From positions 47,979-77,277 of the forward strand of contig MPNW01000975.1 of the NCBI GenBank assembly GCA_011800805.1: a stretch of DNA of 29,299 nucleotides, in the 5' to 3' direction. The position numbers and the translations under genes were made by a program. Source of the DNA: Hirudo medicinalis (taxonomy: Eukaryota; Annelida; Clitellata; Hirudinida; Hirudinidae). The notes under the pieces are model-generated. The model did not search any database, was not told the DNA's origin, and worked only from the letters and a program-made list of their open reading frames with translations. Positions 21,253-29,299 of this stretch are shown one piece after another. Position 1 is the stretch's first letter; every line of letters starts with the position of its first letter.

Positions 21253-21344
<92 letters not shown>

Positions 21345-21395
21345 GACATCAGGTCGTCATCATCGTCGTCGTCAGCACGTCCATCATCTATCTCA
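21168..21395 (+). repeat. (GTC/ATC)n block with about 30 perfect CAT units
   Basis: Opposite strand sense to the block at 20626. GTC and ATC alternate at the left, then an uninterrupted CAT run covers 21254-21344 (about 30 units), then more GTC/CAT. A tract this long and perfect is expected to be length-variable between individuals. Translations give poly-Ser, poly-Ile or, on minus, poly-Met. Confidence 0.9.
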
Positions 21396-21607
21396 CCTTA
21401 TCACTCGTTTTTGAAATCCATCATCGTAAACATAGACGTTCTGTGTTCATCAGATTTTGTCATCATCGTCAGCATCACTACTATCAATTGCATTACGGTT
21501 GTCATGACAGCACAGCAAACAGACATCATAACCCCTAATTACCTCCATCAAAGTTTCAAATTTGTTCGGCTTCTTTTCGAATTTTCGAGGAAAATTGTAA
21601 GCTGCGA

Positions 21608-21722
21608 CGTCGTCATCATCATCATCATCATCGTCATCATCGTCGTCATCGTCATCGTCATCATCATCGCCGTCATCATCATCATCGTCGTCATCATTAT
21701 CATCGTCGTCGTAATCATTAGT
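21608..21722 (+). repeat. (ATC/GTC)n block
   Basis: Third large triplet block, the same strand sense as 21168. The minus frame reads as a run of Asp, which produced a spurious acidic open frame over 21450-21848. Confidence 0.85.
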
Positions 21723-21912
21723 ACAATGTTTTTCGTCATTTTCCTTATTATCGCCTTCGTCATCACCATCACCAGATCCATCATTATCATAATCGCCATC
21801 GCTTCTGCAAAACATGAATCCTCTTGCATCACAGCAACTGTCTCTCATACGTCAGTTAGAAAAATAAAAACTTGTTTTTATGCGTTTCGAATAAAATTCA
21901 TCTTTTAACAAA

Positions 21913-22079
21913 AACAACGGCTACTTCAACAACTGCAACATCAACAACGGCAACTTCAACAACGACAACATCAACAACGTCTACTTCAACAACTGCAACA
22001 TCAACAACGGCAACATCAACAGCGGCAACATCAACAGCGGCAACATCAACAGCGGCAACATCAACAACGGCAGCATTAA
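21913..22079 (+). repeat. 15-bp minisatellite, T/A/S coding-like
   Basis: Eleven or so units of the type CAACATCAACAACGG, CAACTTCAACAACGA and CAACATCAACAGCGG. A period divisible by three keeps one plus frame open as ATSTT repeats (STTATSTTATSTAATSTAAT), and a minus frame open as VDVAAVDVAA. It could be a fragment of a mucin-like gene or a neutral array; no flanking exon evidence supports the former. Confidence 0.85.
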
Positions 22080-22203
22080 CACGCAACAACAAGAATCAGT
22101 TTCAACCCCCTCACTCTCTGGTTCTCTTTTTAATAATTGTGAAGGTTGAGGGACTGATAGTTCGGGAGTCGAACGTGCGGTCATAGGGTCTGCGGTGCCC
22201 AAT

Positions 22204-22260
22204 AAATCTTCCAACAACTTCAACACGATCGCTTGACTCGCACGACTTGTTGGAAGATTT
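22204..22260. repeat. Perfect 14-bp inverted repeat, 29-nt loop
   Basis: AAATCTTCCAACAA (22204-22217) is the exact reverse complement of TTGTTGGAAGATTT (22247-22260). The loop contains ACACGATCG and GCACGAC. AATAAA words flank it (22201-22206 on plus, and near 22267-22272). It could fold as a stable hairpin in DNA or RNA. Its role is unknown. Confidence 0.8.
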
Positions 22261-23680
22261 GCATTTAATAAATACGCCTTTTATTCTCGCACATCCCTGC
22301 TCGTGACGTCATATCTTCCATGCCAGTATCCATAAATTTGGATAGTTGTGTCACGGATGGATGGTTGTAAAGATGACCAGGTTTAAACAAAATATTTAGG
22401 TTTGTCTTGCAAATAATTTAGAATCACTGATATTAGGCTGAACCAGGAAGGAGCGTCCATTTTTTTGGATGTCTGAGTCAGGAATTGAACACTGTATCGC
22501 CGGATTGGTCCAATAAATATGTTTACTCGGTCTACAAAGAATTAGTGCCAAACAATGAACACGTCAGCGTGATGTATTTCCACGTTGCTGCTCATCCAAG
22601 CGTGTATCAAGTTCACTCAACCGTCAACTGGAAAGTTCGATATCCTTCGACATCCAAGTAAAACATATCAACGACAGATCTCGCCAGTCCAATAAGCTTT
22701 CTTCATCACTACCTCTATCAGCACCGACACTGCTACTATCGTCATCATCATAATCATGGCTCAAAATTATAATCTGTTTCTTATCCTTTGAAGGTAAAAG
22801 TTCTACTCTTCACGAAAATGTTTCGACGAAGTTAGTAATTTTTCCTTTAAAATATTCAATTGCAAACTGCTTTTCCTCTTAATTGGTTTGCAGTCATTAA
22901 TTTTTCAGCGAAGAACTGGTGAAAACATTTTCTACTTTAAAACAATTCTTTCGAAGTCCTGCATTGGATGTCCACGGATGCACCTCGACGGCTGCTTGGT
23001 CCTCACGAATATCGCCTGCTTCTCGAGTCACGTGGTTAGCTATTACAATTCCTCCCACAATTCAACCAATCAGCGAAAGGCACGTAGCCGTTGATCGTAA
23101 CTCCAGCATAATTTCTCTGAAGTCGCACACGATTCTTCCACGTTTGTTAAGAATTTTATGATTTTATTTTAGATATGATTTTCTATCAGAAGAGGAACAT
23201 GCAAGTTATGCTCGTTGGAACGAGTAATTGATTACAATTAGTTCAGATGATGCAGAATCATTTTCGAGAAAAAAAATACTTTGAGTTGTGCTTGGGATGA
23301 ATGCAGAATTACAACAATCCACTGTCAGAAAATTAATGAGAACACAAATAGATGGAATAATACCAATCAATCCATCCATCCATCCTTCTATTAGGTCAAC
23401 CAACTGATTGATGTTGATAACTTGCTGAATATTTATTGATTGATTTATGACGTCATCGAATCGAAGTGACGCAGCAACAAATCCATTCAACCGCGACAGT
23501 CAATCATTCAATCCGGTTGTTTCCCGTTCAGCCATGCGGAACGCGAATGTTTTCATCCAGCAGACCAAGCGTGAATTGCACACACGACGTCGAGAGCATT
23601 CAGACTCCACTAAGGACTTAAATTATGCATGGAGCTAATTTGTCTCCTCTCAGACACAAGACACAATGGATTGGTCGAGG
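22261..23680. other. Gene-free stretch, weak signals only
   Basis: No exon could be supported. It holds two palindromic CRE words TGACGTCA (22304-22311 and 23448-23455), small CCAT runs near 23370-23390, and a 63-codon plus frame ending at 23638 whose last part reads AMRNANVFIQQTKRELHTRR and looks mildly protein-like but has no support. Confidence 0.5.
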
Positions 23681-23714
23681 CCATCACTTCGTCGTCATCA
23701 CTGCAGCAGAACAT

Positions 23715-23768
23715 CATTACCGTCATCATCATCATCGTCATCATCATCATCATCATCATCATCATCAA
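23715..23768 (+). repeat. (ATC)n / (CAT)n microsatellite
   Basis: A CAT/CGT triplet run of about 54 bp; further short RTC runs follow at 24014-24060. Confidence 0.8.
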
Positions 23769-23867
23769 GTCGCGACGTAAAGACAAGAGCTGCACGACAA
23801 TTGCCTGCATTGGAGCTAATGTATGTCAACGATGCATTAGAAGATTGGAGCTCATCCTTCTCAAATC

Positions 23868-23942
23868 GTCCATCCAATCGTCCATCTATCCTTCCATCCA
23901 TCCATTCATTCCTTCATCCATCCATCCACCCATTCATCCATC
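23868..23942 (+). repeat. (CATC)n tetranucleotide array
   Basis: An imperfect CCATCCATC array with CATT variants, over about 75 bp. In one plus frame it reads as a short Pro/Ser/Ile/His pattern. A smaller related run lies near 26490-26510. Confidence 0.8.
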
Positions 23943-24163
23943 CATCAACACATGGTGGCTTAAATGAAATGAATCACCTGAGAATAATTACGAGTAATTC
24001 AGCTCCCTGCGGTCATCATCGTCATCATCATCGTTATCATCATCGTCATTGTCATCATCACCAATGCTGGTTATTTATAGCGACGGCGACAATCTTGGTG
24101 ACTTGAGGCAGCGATTGCAACTAAGACGCTGTGACGTTGTGATGGATTGTCGTTCAAGAGGAA

Positions 24164-24368
24164 CACTCATCCTCACTCATTCTAACTCACTCTCACTCAT
24201 CCTCACTCATTGTAACTCACTCTCACTCATCCTCACTCATTGTAACTCACTCTCACTCATCCTCACTCATTCGAACTCACTCTCACTCATCCTCACTCAT
24301 TCGAACTCACTCTCACTCATCCTCACTCATTCGAACTCACTCTCACTCATCCTCACTCATTGTAACTC
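24164..24368 (+). repeat. 30-bp minisatellite, 6.8 units
   Basis: The unit ACTCATCCTCACTCAT followed by TSNAACTCACTCTC repeats with an exact 30-bp period. Units differ only in a trinucleotide, in the order TCT, TGT, TGT, TCG, TCG, TCG, TGT. Because 30 is a multiple of three, one plus frame stays open as a LILTHSNSLS decapeptide repeat; this is not taken as evidence of a gene. Near-identity of units implies recent expansion or homogenisation. Confidence 0.9.
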
Positions 24369-24511
24369 GGACCTTGTTTCAATCCTTTTGCTTAATCCTG
24401 TCTTCAATACGATGTATTAATTGCTGAAAACACAACATAAATAACAATAACAACAACTACAACAATAATAACTTTAAAGCTAATGATTGACGTAACGAGG
24501 AACAATCAGGC

Positions 24512-24590
24512 ATCGTCATCGTCATCATCATCATCGTCGTCGTCATCGCCATCATCATCATCATCGTCGTCGTCATCGCCATCATCTGAT
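24512..24590 (+). repeat. (CAT/CGT)n block with internal duplication
   Basis: A composite RTC block in which ATCATCATCATCGTCGTCG followed by TCATCGCC occurs twice in tandem, so it grew by duplication of a roughly 28-30-bp unit rather than by single-triplet slippage only. Confidence 0.75.
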
Positions 24591-24854
24591 TCACGCTAAA
24601 AATTTGGCTTCAATCACTGGTTGAAGGACTCAACAGGGCAGACGATTGCATGGACTTTCTAGTTTGTCAGCAAGTGGAGGACCTAATTTTAAAGCAGGTC
24701 ACGGTCGGAAGACCAATTAGGTCACGGAGAACATAAATAAAAACTGGAAGCACAAACACGCAAACACACAAAAGCACACGAATCTTTGGCGCATGGAATT
24801 CATCGATTTTAGGAGGTTGTATCTCGCTATCGTAATTGCTTCAACTTATGACCG

Positions 24855-25080
24855 ACGACGATGATGATGATGATGATGATAATGACGACGACGATGATGA
24901 TGATGATGATGATGACGACGACGATGATGATGATGATGATAATGACGACGACGATGATGATGATGATGNCTACCACTTCAATCATTATCATCGCTATCAC
25001 CATCATCATCACCATCATCGTCATCATCATCATCATCATCATCATCGTCGTCGTCGTCGTCATCATCGTCATCATCGTAC

Positions 25081-25155
<75 letters not shown>
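24855..25155. repeat. Strand-switching GAY / N / RTC triplet array
   Basis: From 24855 to 24968 the plus strand reads GAY triplets, with a 27-30-bp higher-order unit (GAT runs broken by AATGACGACGAC). N is at 24969. From about 24985 to 25155 it reads RTC triplets, ending in about 24 perfect CAT units (25081-25154). The halves are reverse complements in composition, so this is either a real inverted triplet array or two reads wrongly joined at the N. Confidence 0.85.
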
Positions 25156-25392
25156 CAAAGTTTGAGTGACCTTTGAACTTGCTATCCACGAGCACGTGTC
25201 CTCCAATCACCAATCAATTGGTCGTCATCAACCTCATCAGCTTGCTCATCTTCCTCGACATTCTTGTTGGTCATGTGATCAATTGGAGCTAAATTTAGTA
25301 TCTCGTGACCTCCCCTTGACGTCATTACATAGCAAAAGATGGATTTCACACCCAGACGAGGTGAACACCTGTGGTCCGGGCTGTTGTTGATT

Positions 25393-25645
25393 GACTAATA
25401 ATAATATGATAATATTATATTACAATATAATAATAATAATAATATAATATAATCATTATTAATATAATATTATATTATACAATATATATTATATATTATA
25501 TAATATCATATTATAATATTATTATCAAAATATTAATTTATATTTGTTAATTAATAATTATTATATTATTATTACATAATTATTATATTATTTTTATTAT
25601 TATGTGATTAATATAATGTAATGTAATGTAATGTATGTTGATATT
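25393..25645. repeat. AT-rich palindromic stretch
   Basis: About 250 bp almost solely of A and T, with nested ATATTATAT palindromes and TAATAATAATA runs, followed by an (AATGT)n pentamer of about four units at 25614-25635. It is prone to cruciform extrusion and is a likely matrix-attachment or DNA-unwinding type sequence. No coding potential. Confidence 0.8.
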
Positions 25646-26048
25646 CTAACCCTAACCCAGTAATAGAGATTATAAATAAATCTAATAATTGTTCTTGATC
25701 ACAACTCTTAAGTAATCAGGTCTTCCATCAAAGCAGTTACGTAATAAAAAGTTTGCAAACAAAACAAACATTGTCTTCTCGAATGAGACAAGACTTTGTA
25801 TCAACTGCATGTTTGCATACAATCGACAAACTCATACAAACCACATTGTCTTATTTCATTGTTGCTATTGTTACTGCTAATTACAAAATGGAACTATAAG
25901 TCCTTTGTAACGAACATCGATTAATAGATTATCAATTATTTTATTTAAATAAATACATTTTACTAAGGACCTTGAGTTATGAGCTCGTGAAAGCTCGAGT
26001 AAAGGAGAGAATGGAAGGACCATGTACACACGTTAATTAAGGGTGCCT
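25646..26048. other. Upstream spacer of the last gene
   Basis: No exon is seen. Two copies of the telomere hexamer, as CTAACCCTAACCC, occur at about 25648-25660; two units are within chance or microsatellite origin. The right half (25970-26048) is the proximal upstream region of a TATA-type promoter. Confidence 0.5.
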
Positions 26049-26056
26049 TATAAAAG
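26049..26056 (+). promoter_or_regulatory. TATA box (TATAAAAG)
   Basis: TATAAAAG sits in the context GCCTTATAAAAGAAGCG. A start would be expected 25-32 bp downstream, near TTATTTCAAGTG (26079-26090). The following 280 bp contain no ATG and end at a donor-like AACG/GTTAGT, as expected for an untranslated first exon. This is the clearest core-promoter signal in the window. Confidence 0.6.
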
Positions 26057-26079
26057 AAGCGTGGCCTTGCCACTCGATT

Positions 26080-26366
26080 ATTTCAAGTGCTTCGAGCTTC
26101 AAGACAGTTGACGACGACTTGTTGGAAGCTTTCAAAGGAAACCAATCAATCAAAAACTTCTTTATTCGTTCGACATCGAAACAACACCGGACTGCTGCAT
26201 TTGATTTCTGGAGATTTCGAAAGATTCGTCTTGCTTTGTGTTTCGTCAGTTCAGTTTGCCATCATTTTGCTGATTTTGAGACGATAAGAATTGAGCCAAG
26301 AAGTCACTTTGGACGGTTGCCTGTTTTTAATTGAACGTTTGTTCAGAAATCCGTGGAAAATTAACG
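26080..26366 (+). other. Proposed untranslated first exon, ATG-free
   Basis: From the predicted start to the donor at 26367 (AACG/GTTAGTG) there is not one ATG in 287 bases, whereas about four to five would be expected by chance. It would splice to the acceptor TTATCATTTCAG at 28057. Open frames over this stretch begin only at non-ATG codons. Both ends are predicted from sequence and not measured. Confidence 0.5.
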
Positions 26367-28057
26367 GTTAGTGATTTTTGTAGATTTGTGTTTGTCGGAA
26401 AGTAATTGGAAATCAATAAAATATTGAACCGTTATTATTAACAACCATCTTGACAAACCTTATTCATTGTTTCGACTTTCGCCATCTTTCCATCCATCCA
26501 TCCATTCATCACATTAGGACACAACGAATGACAAACATTGAAAATTTAAATGAAAACACTTAATATTTAAGTAAGGCTAAGGAACGTACTGTTCGGTGGA
26601 TTGGTGAATGAAGTCTACAGAGTTTGTCAGGAAATGTAATAATATTAATAATCATTTTCGTAATATTTTATAATTAATAATAATATTAATAACAGAATGT
26701 AATTTAACGAACTTGTGATGCAATCATGTTTTAGAAACGTACTTTGAAATGATATCCTTCAGAAGTGTTGCTTATTTTTCGTGCCTGGGACTCGGCGTCA
26801 TCAATTGACACATGCAAATCAGTACAAAGCGAACTGCTAGCATAACAGTCGACAGCTTATTTGCGATAAGTAGATCATGATAATAGTCCCATCGGAGTTG
26901 TCATCGTCGTCAAGAAGATTGATTGAGCAGTACGATGTAGTACAAATCGTTTCGCTGTTCCAGTACGTGAACAGCAACACGAGTCGCAACAGCCCACATC
27001 AGCATCTTCCATGGTTAATCTCTGCTCCTAATTGAAGCCATAAACTCCAGCAAAGCAGCGGATTAAATGTAAAAAAAAGCTTCCAGGTGTCGTAAACCTA
27101 TCCTAAGATAATGATTTGGCGATGGTGGTCACAATAAAAATCAATTGTGTGCGTGTGTGTGTGTATGTGTGTACGTTGTCGTCCATTACATAATCGGATG
27201 ATTGATTAGGACGGTGCTCGAAACCATGCCGCCATCATGAGAGGAGATTTACAAAATGCAAAACAAAATTCATTTATAACCACCTCTCGTGGACACTCAT
27301 TAATTCGAATGAGGGGGTAATTAGCCATTACAACCCCGCCCCCCTGTCCGTCAAGCCCTGATGTGGTTTCGAAAGAAAGTGGCATGGATTGTATCAACCA
27401 ATGAACGTGCATCCTATTTGAAGACGTCGATTGTTTCAATCGTGAACTATCAACAAGGTACAAGAGGCTCACTTTAGGGGACATCCTTTGTATTTTCAAT
27501 CCGACATTCACAAGGAAATTGGACTTTGCTTTGGAAGAGAGTGACGATAGGTAATTGATTGAGAATTTTAAGCTGTGCTATTTAAGAAATTGGACTGTGT
27601 GAGTTCACAGTTGGTCTTTTGTCAGAGTAGCTTGGTATTTTAGGCTGCATTATTGTGCCTAGTTTGCCTAGTTTGCCTAGTTTCTTTCAGAGACTCTGAG
27701 CCTCCAAGTCTTGAAAGCGTTCGAACCACATGTCATGCACTGAACGGCTGATGCCAGCTTTTCGCGAGGAGTATGTCACGTTAAATGCCAGAGAATGCCT
27801 TGTGAATCGTCAGAAATACTTTTAAAATGACGTAATTTGGACAATCCCAAAGTGATCTTTGGAGTTTTATTTTGATCGAAGAACTTTGAACCGTTACGAT
27901 TACACTAAATGCCTAAATATGCATACAATGTTATCAGCGTAGAAGTTTTGCGTGTAGAGAAATCAAGAAGTCGGTTGCGTTTTGTTTTCAATTAATTAAA
28001 ATAGTTGATTAATTTGTAAAGCATTTTGCTAAAGAAAATTGGCGTTTATCATTTCAG
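26367..28057. other. Proposed 1.7-kb intron of the last gene
   Basis: No exon was supported. It holds a (GT)n microsatellite at about 27145-27175, a triple 9-bp repeat GCCTAGTTT at 27657-27683, and otherwise unique AT-rich sequence. A minus frame at 27206-27511 has no supporting context. Confidence 0.45.
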
Positions 28058-28097
28058 ATAACCTGCAGATTTGGAAACACGGCCGACGGATTGTTGA

Positions 28098-28106
28098 ATG
28101 TTTTAG
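28098..28106 (+). promoter_or_regulatory. Two-codon upstream ORF
   Basis: ATG TTT TAG ends just two bases before the main ATG at 28109. It is the only ATG in the proposed spliced leader (26080-26366 plus 28058-28108). Its context (TTGAATGT) is weak, while the main start (AGCGATGG) is better. Such a minimal uORF could slow or filter initiation; that is inference. Confidence 0.45.
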
Positions 28107-28108
28107 CG

Positions 28109-29085
28109 ATGGATCCCCTCACCTGCAAAATATCAGACGCCAACTACTTGAAAGGCACCACACTTGAGGAGTCAACACTCGAACATGGAAAGTGTTTCCA
28201 ACGTGATCCATGCCGACGTGAAGGAAAACGTAGAAACTACGAAGATACACACGAACTGGACCAGAATTCTAACGATTGTGAGATGGAATCTAAAGCTTCG
28301 AAAATACCCAAGTTCTCGCTCCCAGAAGTGAAAGCGAAACCCTTGTCGTGCTTAAACTTGGACAAGATCACTCCAACTCATGAATATTTCCAAGGTCCAG
28401 TCTTACCTCCAGTTAACAAGTCATCTTCATCCTCATCTCTCTCGATCTTGTCAACTACAACGACGACAACCATCACAAGATCTTCCAGAGTGGAACGAAG
28501 GTCTAAAAAGAAGAGAGTCCTCATCGAGTTGAGGAAAAGTCTCGTCATAAACGAAGAGCAGTCGTCATCTCCATCCGCGAGCAGACCGCAATCGATAGCT
28601 TCTCCTCCCTTGACAGTTCCTACGACGTCATCGATGAAGAGTTTTCAATTCCAGGCAGACATAACGACTTGTCTTTCGAGCGACTCTGCATTTTCTTCTT
28701 CGTCTTCCACGCAAAAATCATCCAAATCTTCTATAACTTCCTCCATTCATTCCCTCTCTGCAGTGCCTCAGACCCCCTCTACGACTTCGTCGTCATCGTC
28801 GTCACTCCAGTCCCTGAATAGTCCAAACCCCCCTCTACCTCCAGCTCCACATTCCTCCCCTGCTTCGGTCACATCAGTCCCGACGGTACCTCCACCGAGT
28901 CCTTCCAATGGCTTGTTGTCACCTCTCCTCCGCTCGACCGCTTCTCGTCATTCTTCAAGAGACGATGAACTTCGGAGTAACTGTCGCACGACGCAAATAG
29001 CTTGGTCGAGCTTCCTCGGCGACTCGCGATGTGGTGTGGTCGACGACATCACTGGCAACTTCCAAACCATGACCATAGACAGGAA
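28109..29085 (+). CDS. N-terminal exon, unrecognised Ser/Thr/Pro-rich protein
   Basis: The start is taken at ATG 28109 (MDPLTCKISDANYLKG); codons upstream in frame have no ATG. The exon runs 977 bp to a strong donor, AA/GTAAGT at 29086, so the gene continues past the window. The first 100 residues are charged and mixed, with Cys (KCFQRDPCRREGKRR), and include SKIPKFSLPEVKAKPLSCL and THEYFQGPVLPP. A basic patch, RSSRVERRSKKKRVLIEL, at about 122-140 could be a nuclear localisation signal. A long Ser/Thr/Pro-rich region follows (SSSSSSLQSLNSPNPPLPP), ending in SSFLGDSRCGVVDDITGNF, which looks folded or conserved. No signal peptide or membrane segment is visible. The pattern suits a nuclear or regulatory protein, but I do not recognise the family. 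Confidence 0.7.
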
Positions 29086-29211
29086 GTAAGTTAGATCTTC
29101 AATTTGTTTGTGCAATTTCATTGAACTGGTATGGTAGGTGGTCAAGTCATGTTCCTTTTGTAACTTTAAAGCTTGAAATAGGCTTGTAAGACTAACAATT
29201 TGTTAGTTTTT

Positions 29212-29299
29212 TTCTGACGCTGTGTTTAGGCGCCTTTGGCGCTATGCAAATGGCGCATTATAAATTAACTATTATTATTATTATTATTATTATTATTAT
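29212..29299 (+). mobile_element. SINE 3' end with (ATT)n tail
   Basis: CTGACGCTGTGTTTAGGCGC then CTTTGGCGCTATGCAAATGG matches the 3' part of the SINE family at 1764 (CTCTGACGCTATGCATATGG, GCGCTATATAAATG). It ends in an (ATT)n tail that runs off the window. The 5' half with the promoter boxes is missing, so it is a 5'-truncated copy within what should be an intron of the preceding gene. Confidence 0.65.

Noticed and set aside
20444..21908. Long open frames of poly-His, poly-Met, poly-Ile, poly-Ser and poly-Asp
   Set aside because: They are readings of GAY/RTC triplet arrays in every frame, with no splice sites, start context or non-repeat domain.
21981..22226. Minus frame with LLEDLLGTADPMTARSTPEL as an exon
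   Set aside because: It merges into the 15-bp minisatellite, starts without ATG, and only weak splice-like sites are present; left unannotated.
23447..23638. 63-codon plus frame with NVFIQQTKRELHTRRREHSD
   Set aside because: The composition is mildly protein-like, but there is no splice support, no neighbour exon and no recognised domain.
20040..24368. Regular spaced repeats as a CRISPR array
   Set aside because: Units are tandem without unique spacers, and the genome is eukaryotic.
24827..25213. 128-codon minus frame with Met and Ile/Val runs
   Set aside because: It is a repeat translation that crosses the assembly N.
25648..25660. Telomeric CTAACC repeats as a chromosome end or interstitial telomere
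   Set aside because: Only two hexamer units are present, next to AT-rich simple sequence.
26087..26334. Small open frames of 66 and 71 codons in the proposed leader
   Set aside because: Neither begins with ATG, and the stretch has no ATG at all.
27625..27730. tRNA-like boxes around GCGTTCGAACCAC
   Set aside because: Only the B-box word is convincing, and the A-box candidate is poor and at an odd distance.

Overview
This window comes from a nuclear genome of an invertebrate animal. Genes are split by short GT-AG introns, exons are GC-richer than the AT-rich introns and spacers, tRNA-derived SINEs recur, and the encoded proteins are of animal type. A lophotrochozoan such as an annelid or leech would fit, but that is a guess; no species-specific marker was seen. 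Two single-N assembly joins are present (4195 and 24969).

Layout. From 1 to 1.1 kb there is an ambiguous coding edge (1-129) and the last two exons of an unrecognised minus-strand gene (712-1138). From 1.4 to 4.3 kb lies a mobile-element zone: a tRNA-SINE, a 994-bp DNA element with terminal inverted repeats and a decayed coding frame, and a SAP/coiled-coil gag-like fragment broken by an N flanked by an exact 121-bp duplication. From 4.7 to 18.3 kb is a compact core of four housekeeping genes that could be assembled exon by exon: RPS13 (minus), URI1 (plus), WDR11 (minus) and MAEA (plus). RPS13/URI1 and WDR11/MAEA are divergent pairs with short shared upstream regions; URI1/WDR11 are convergent. 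Just beyond MAEA, a possible minus-strand terminal exon with its own poly(A) signal faces it tail to tail.

From 19.3 to 25.6 kb there is little credible coding sequence. Instead there is a dense field of simple repeats: (CTT)n, (TTG)n, blocks of (GAY)n and (RTC)n that switch strand, T/P-rich and T/A/S-rich minisatellites, a 30-bp minisatellite and an AT-rich palindromic stretch. Most long open frames here are repeat translations.

From 26.0 kb to the end a second gene unit can be proposed: a TATA box, an ATG-free 5' untranslated exon, a 1.7-kb intron, then a large coding exon (28109-29085) for an unrecognised Ser/Thr/Pro-rich protein that continues past the window. Another SINE 3' end with an (ATT)n tail closes the window.

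The core genes act in translation and proteostasis or trafficking: a 40S ribosomal protein, a prefoldin-like co-chaperone scaffold, a Golgi vesicle-tethering WD protein and a subunit of the CTLH/GID ubiquitin ligase. Nothing shows that they form a pathway; the clustering looks like ordinary gene density. I found no evidence of a new multi-gene system. The most notable points are the two assembly joins, the clean KSVTW PP1-docking motif in URI1, the 2.5-kb WDR11 exon, the strand-switching CpG triplet field, and the TATA/ATG-free leader of the last gene.
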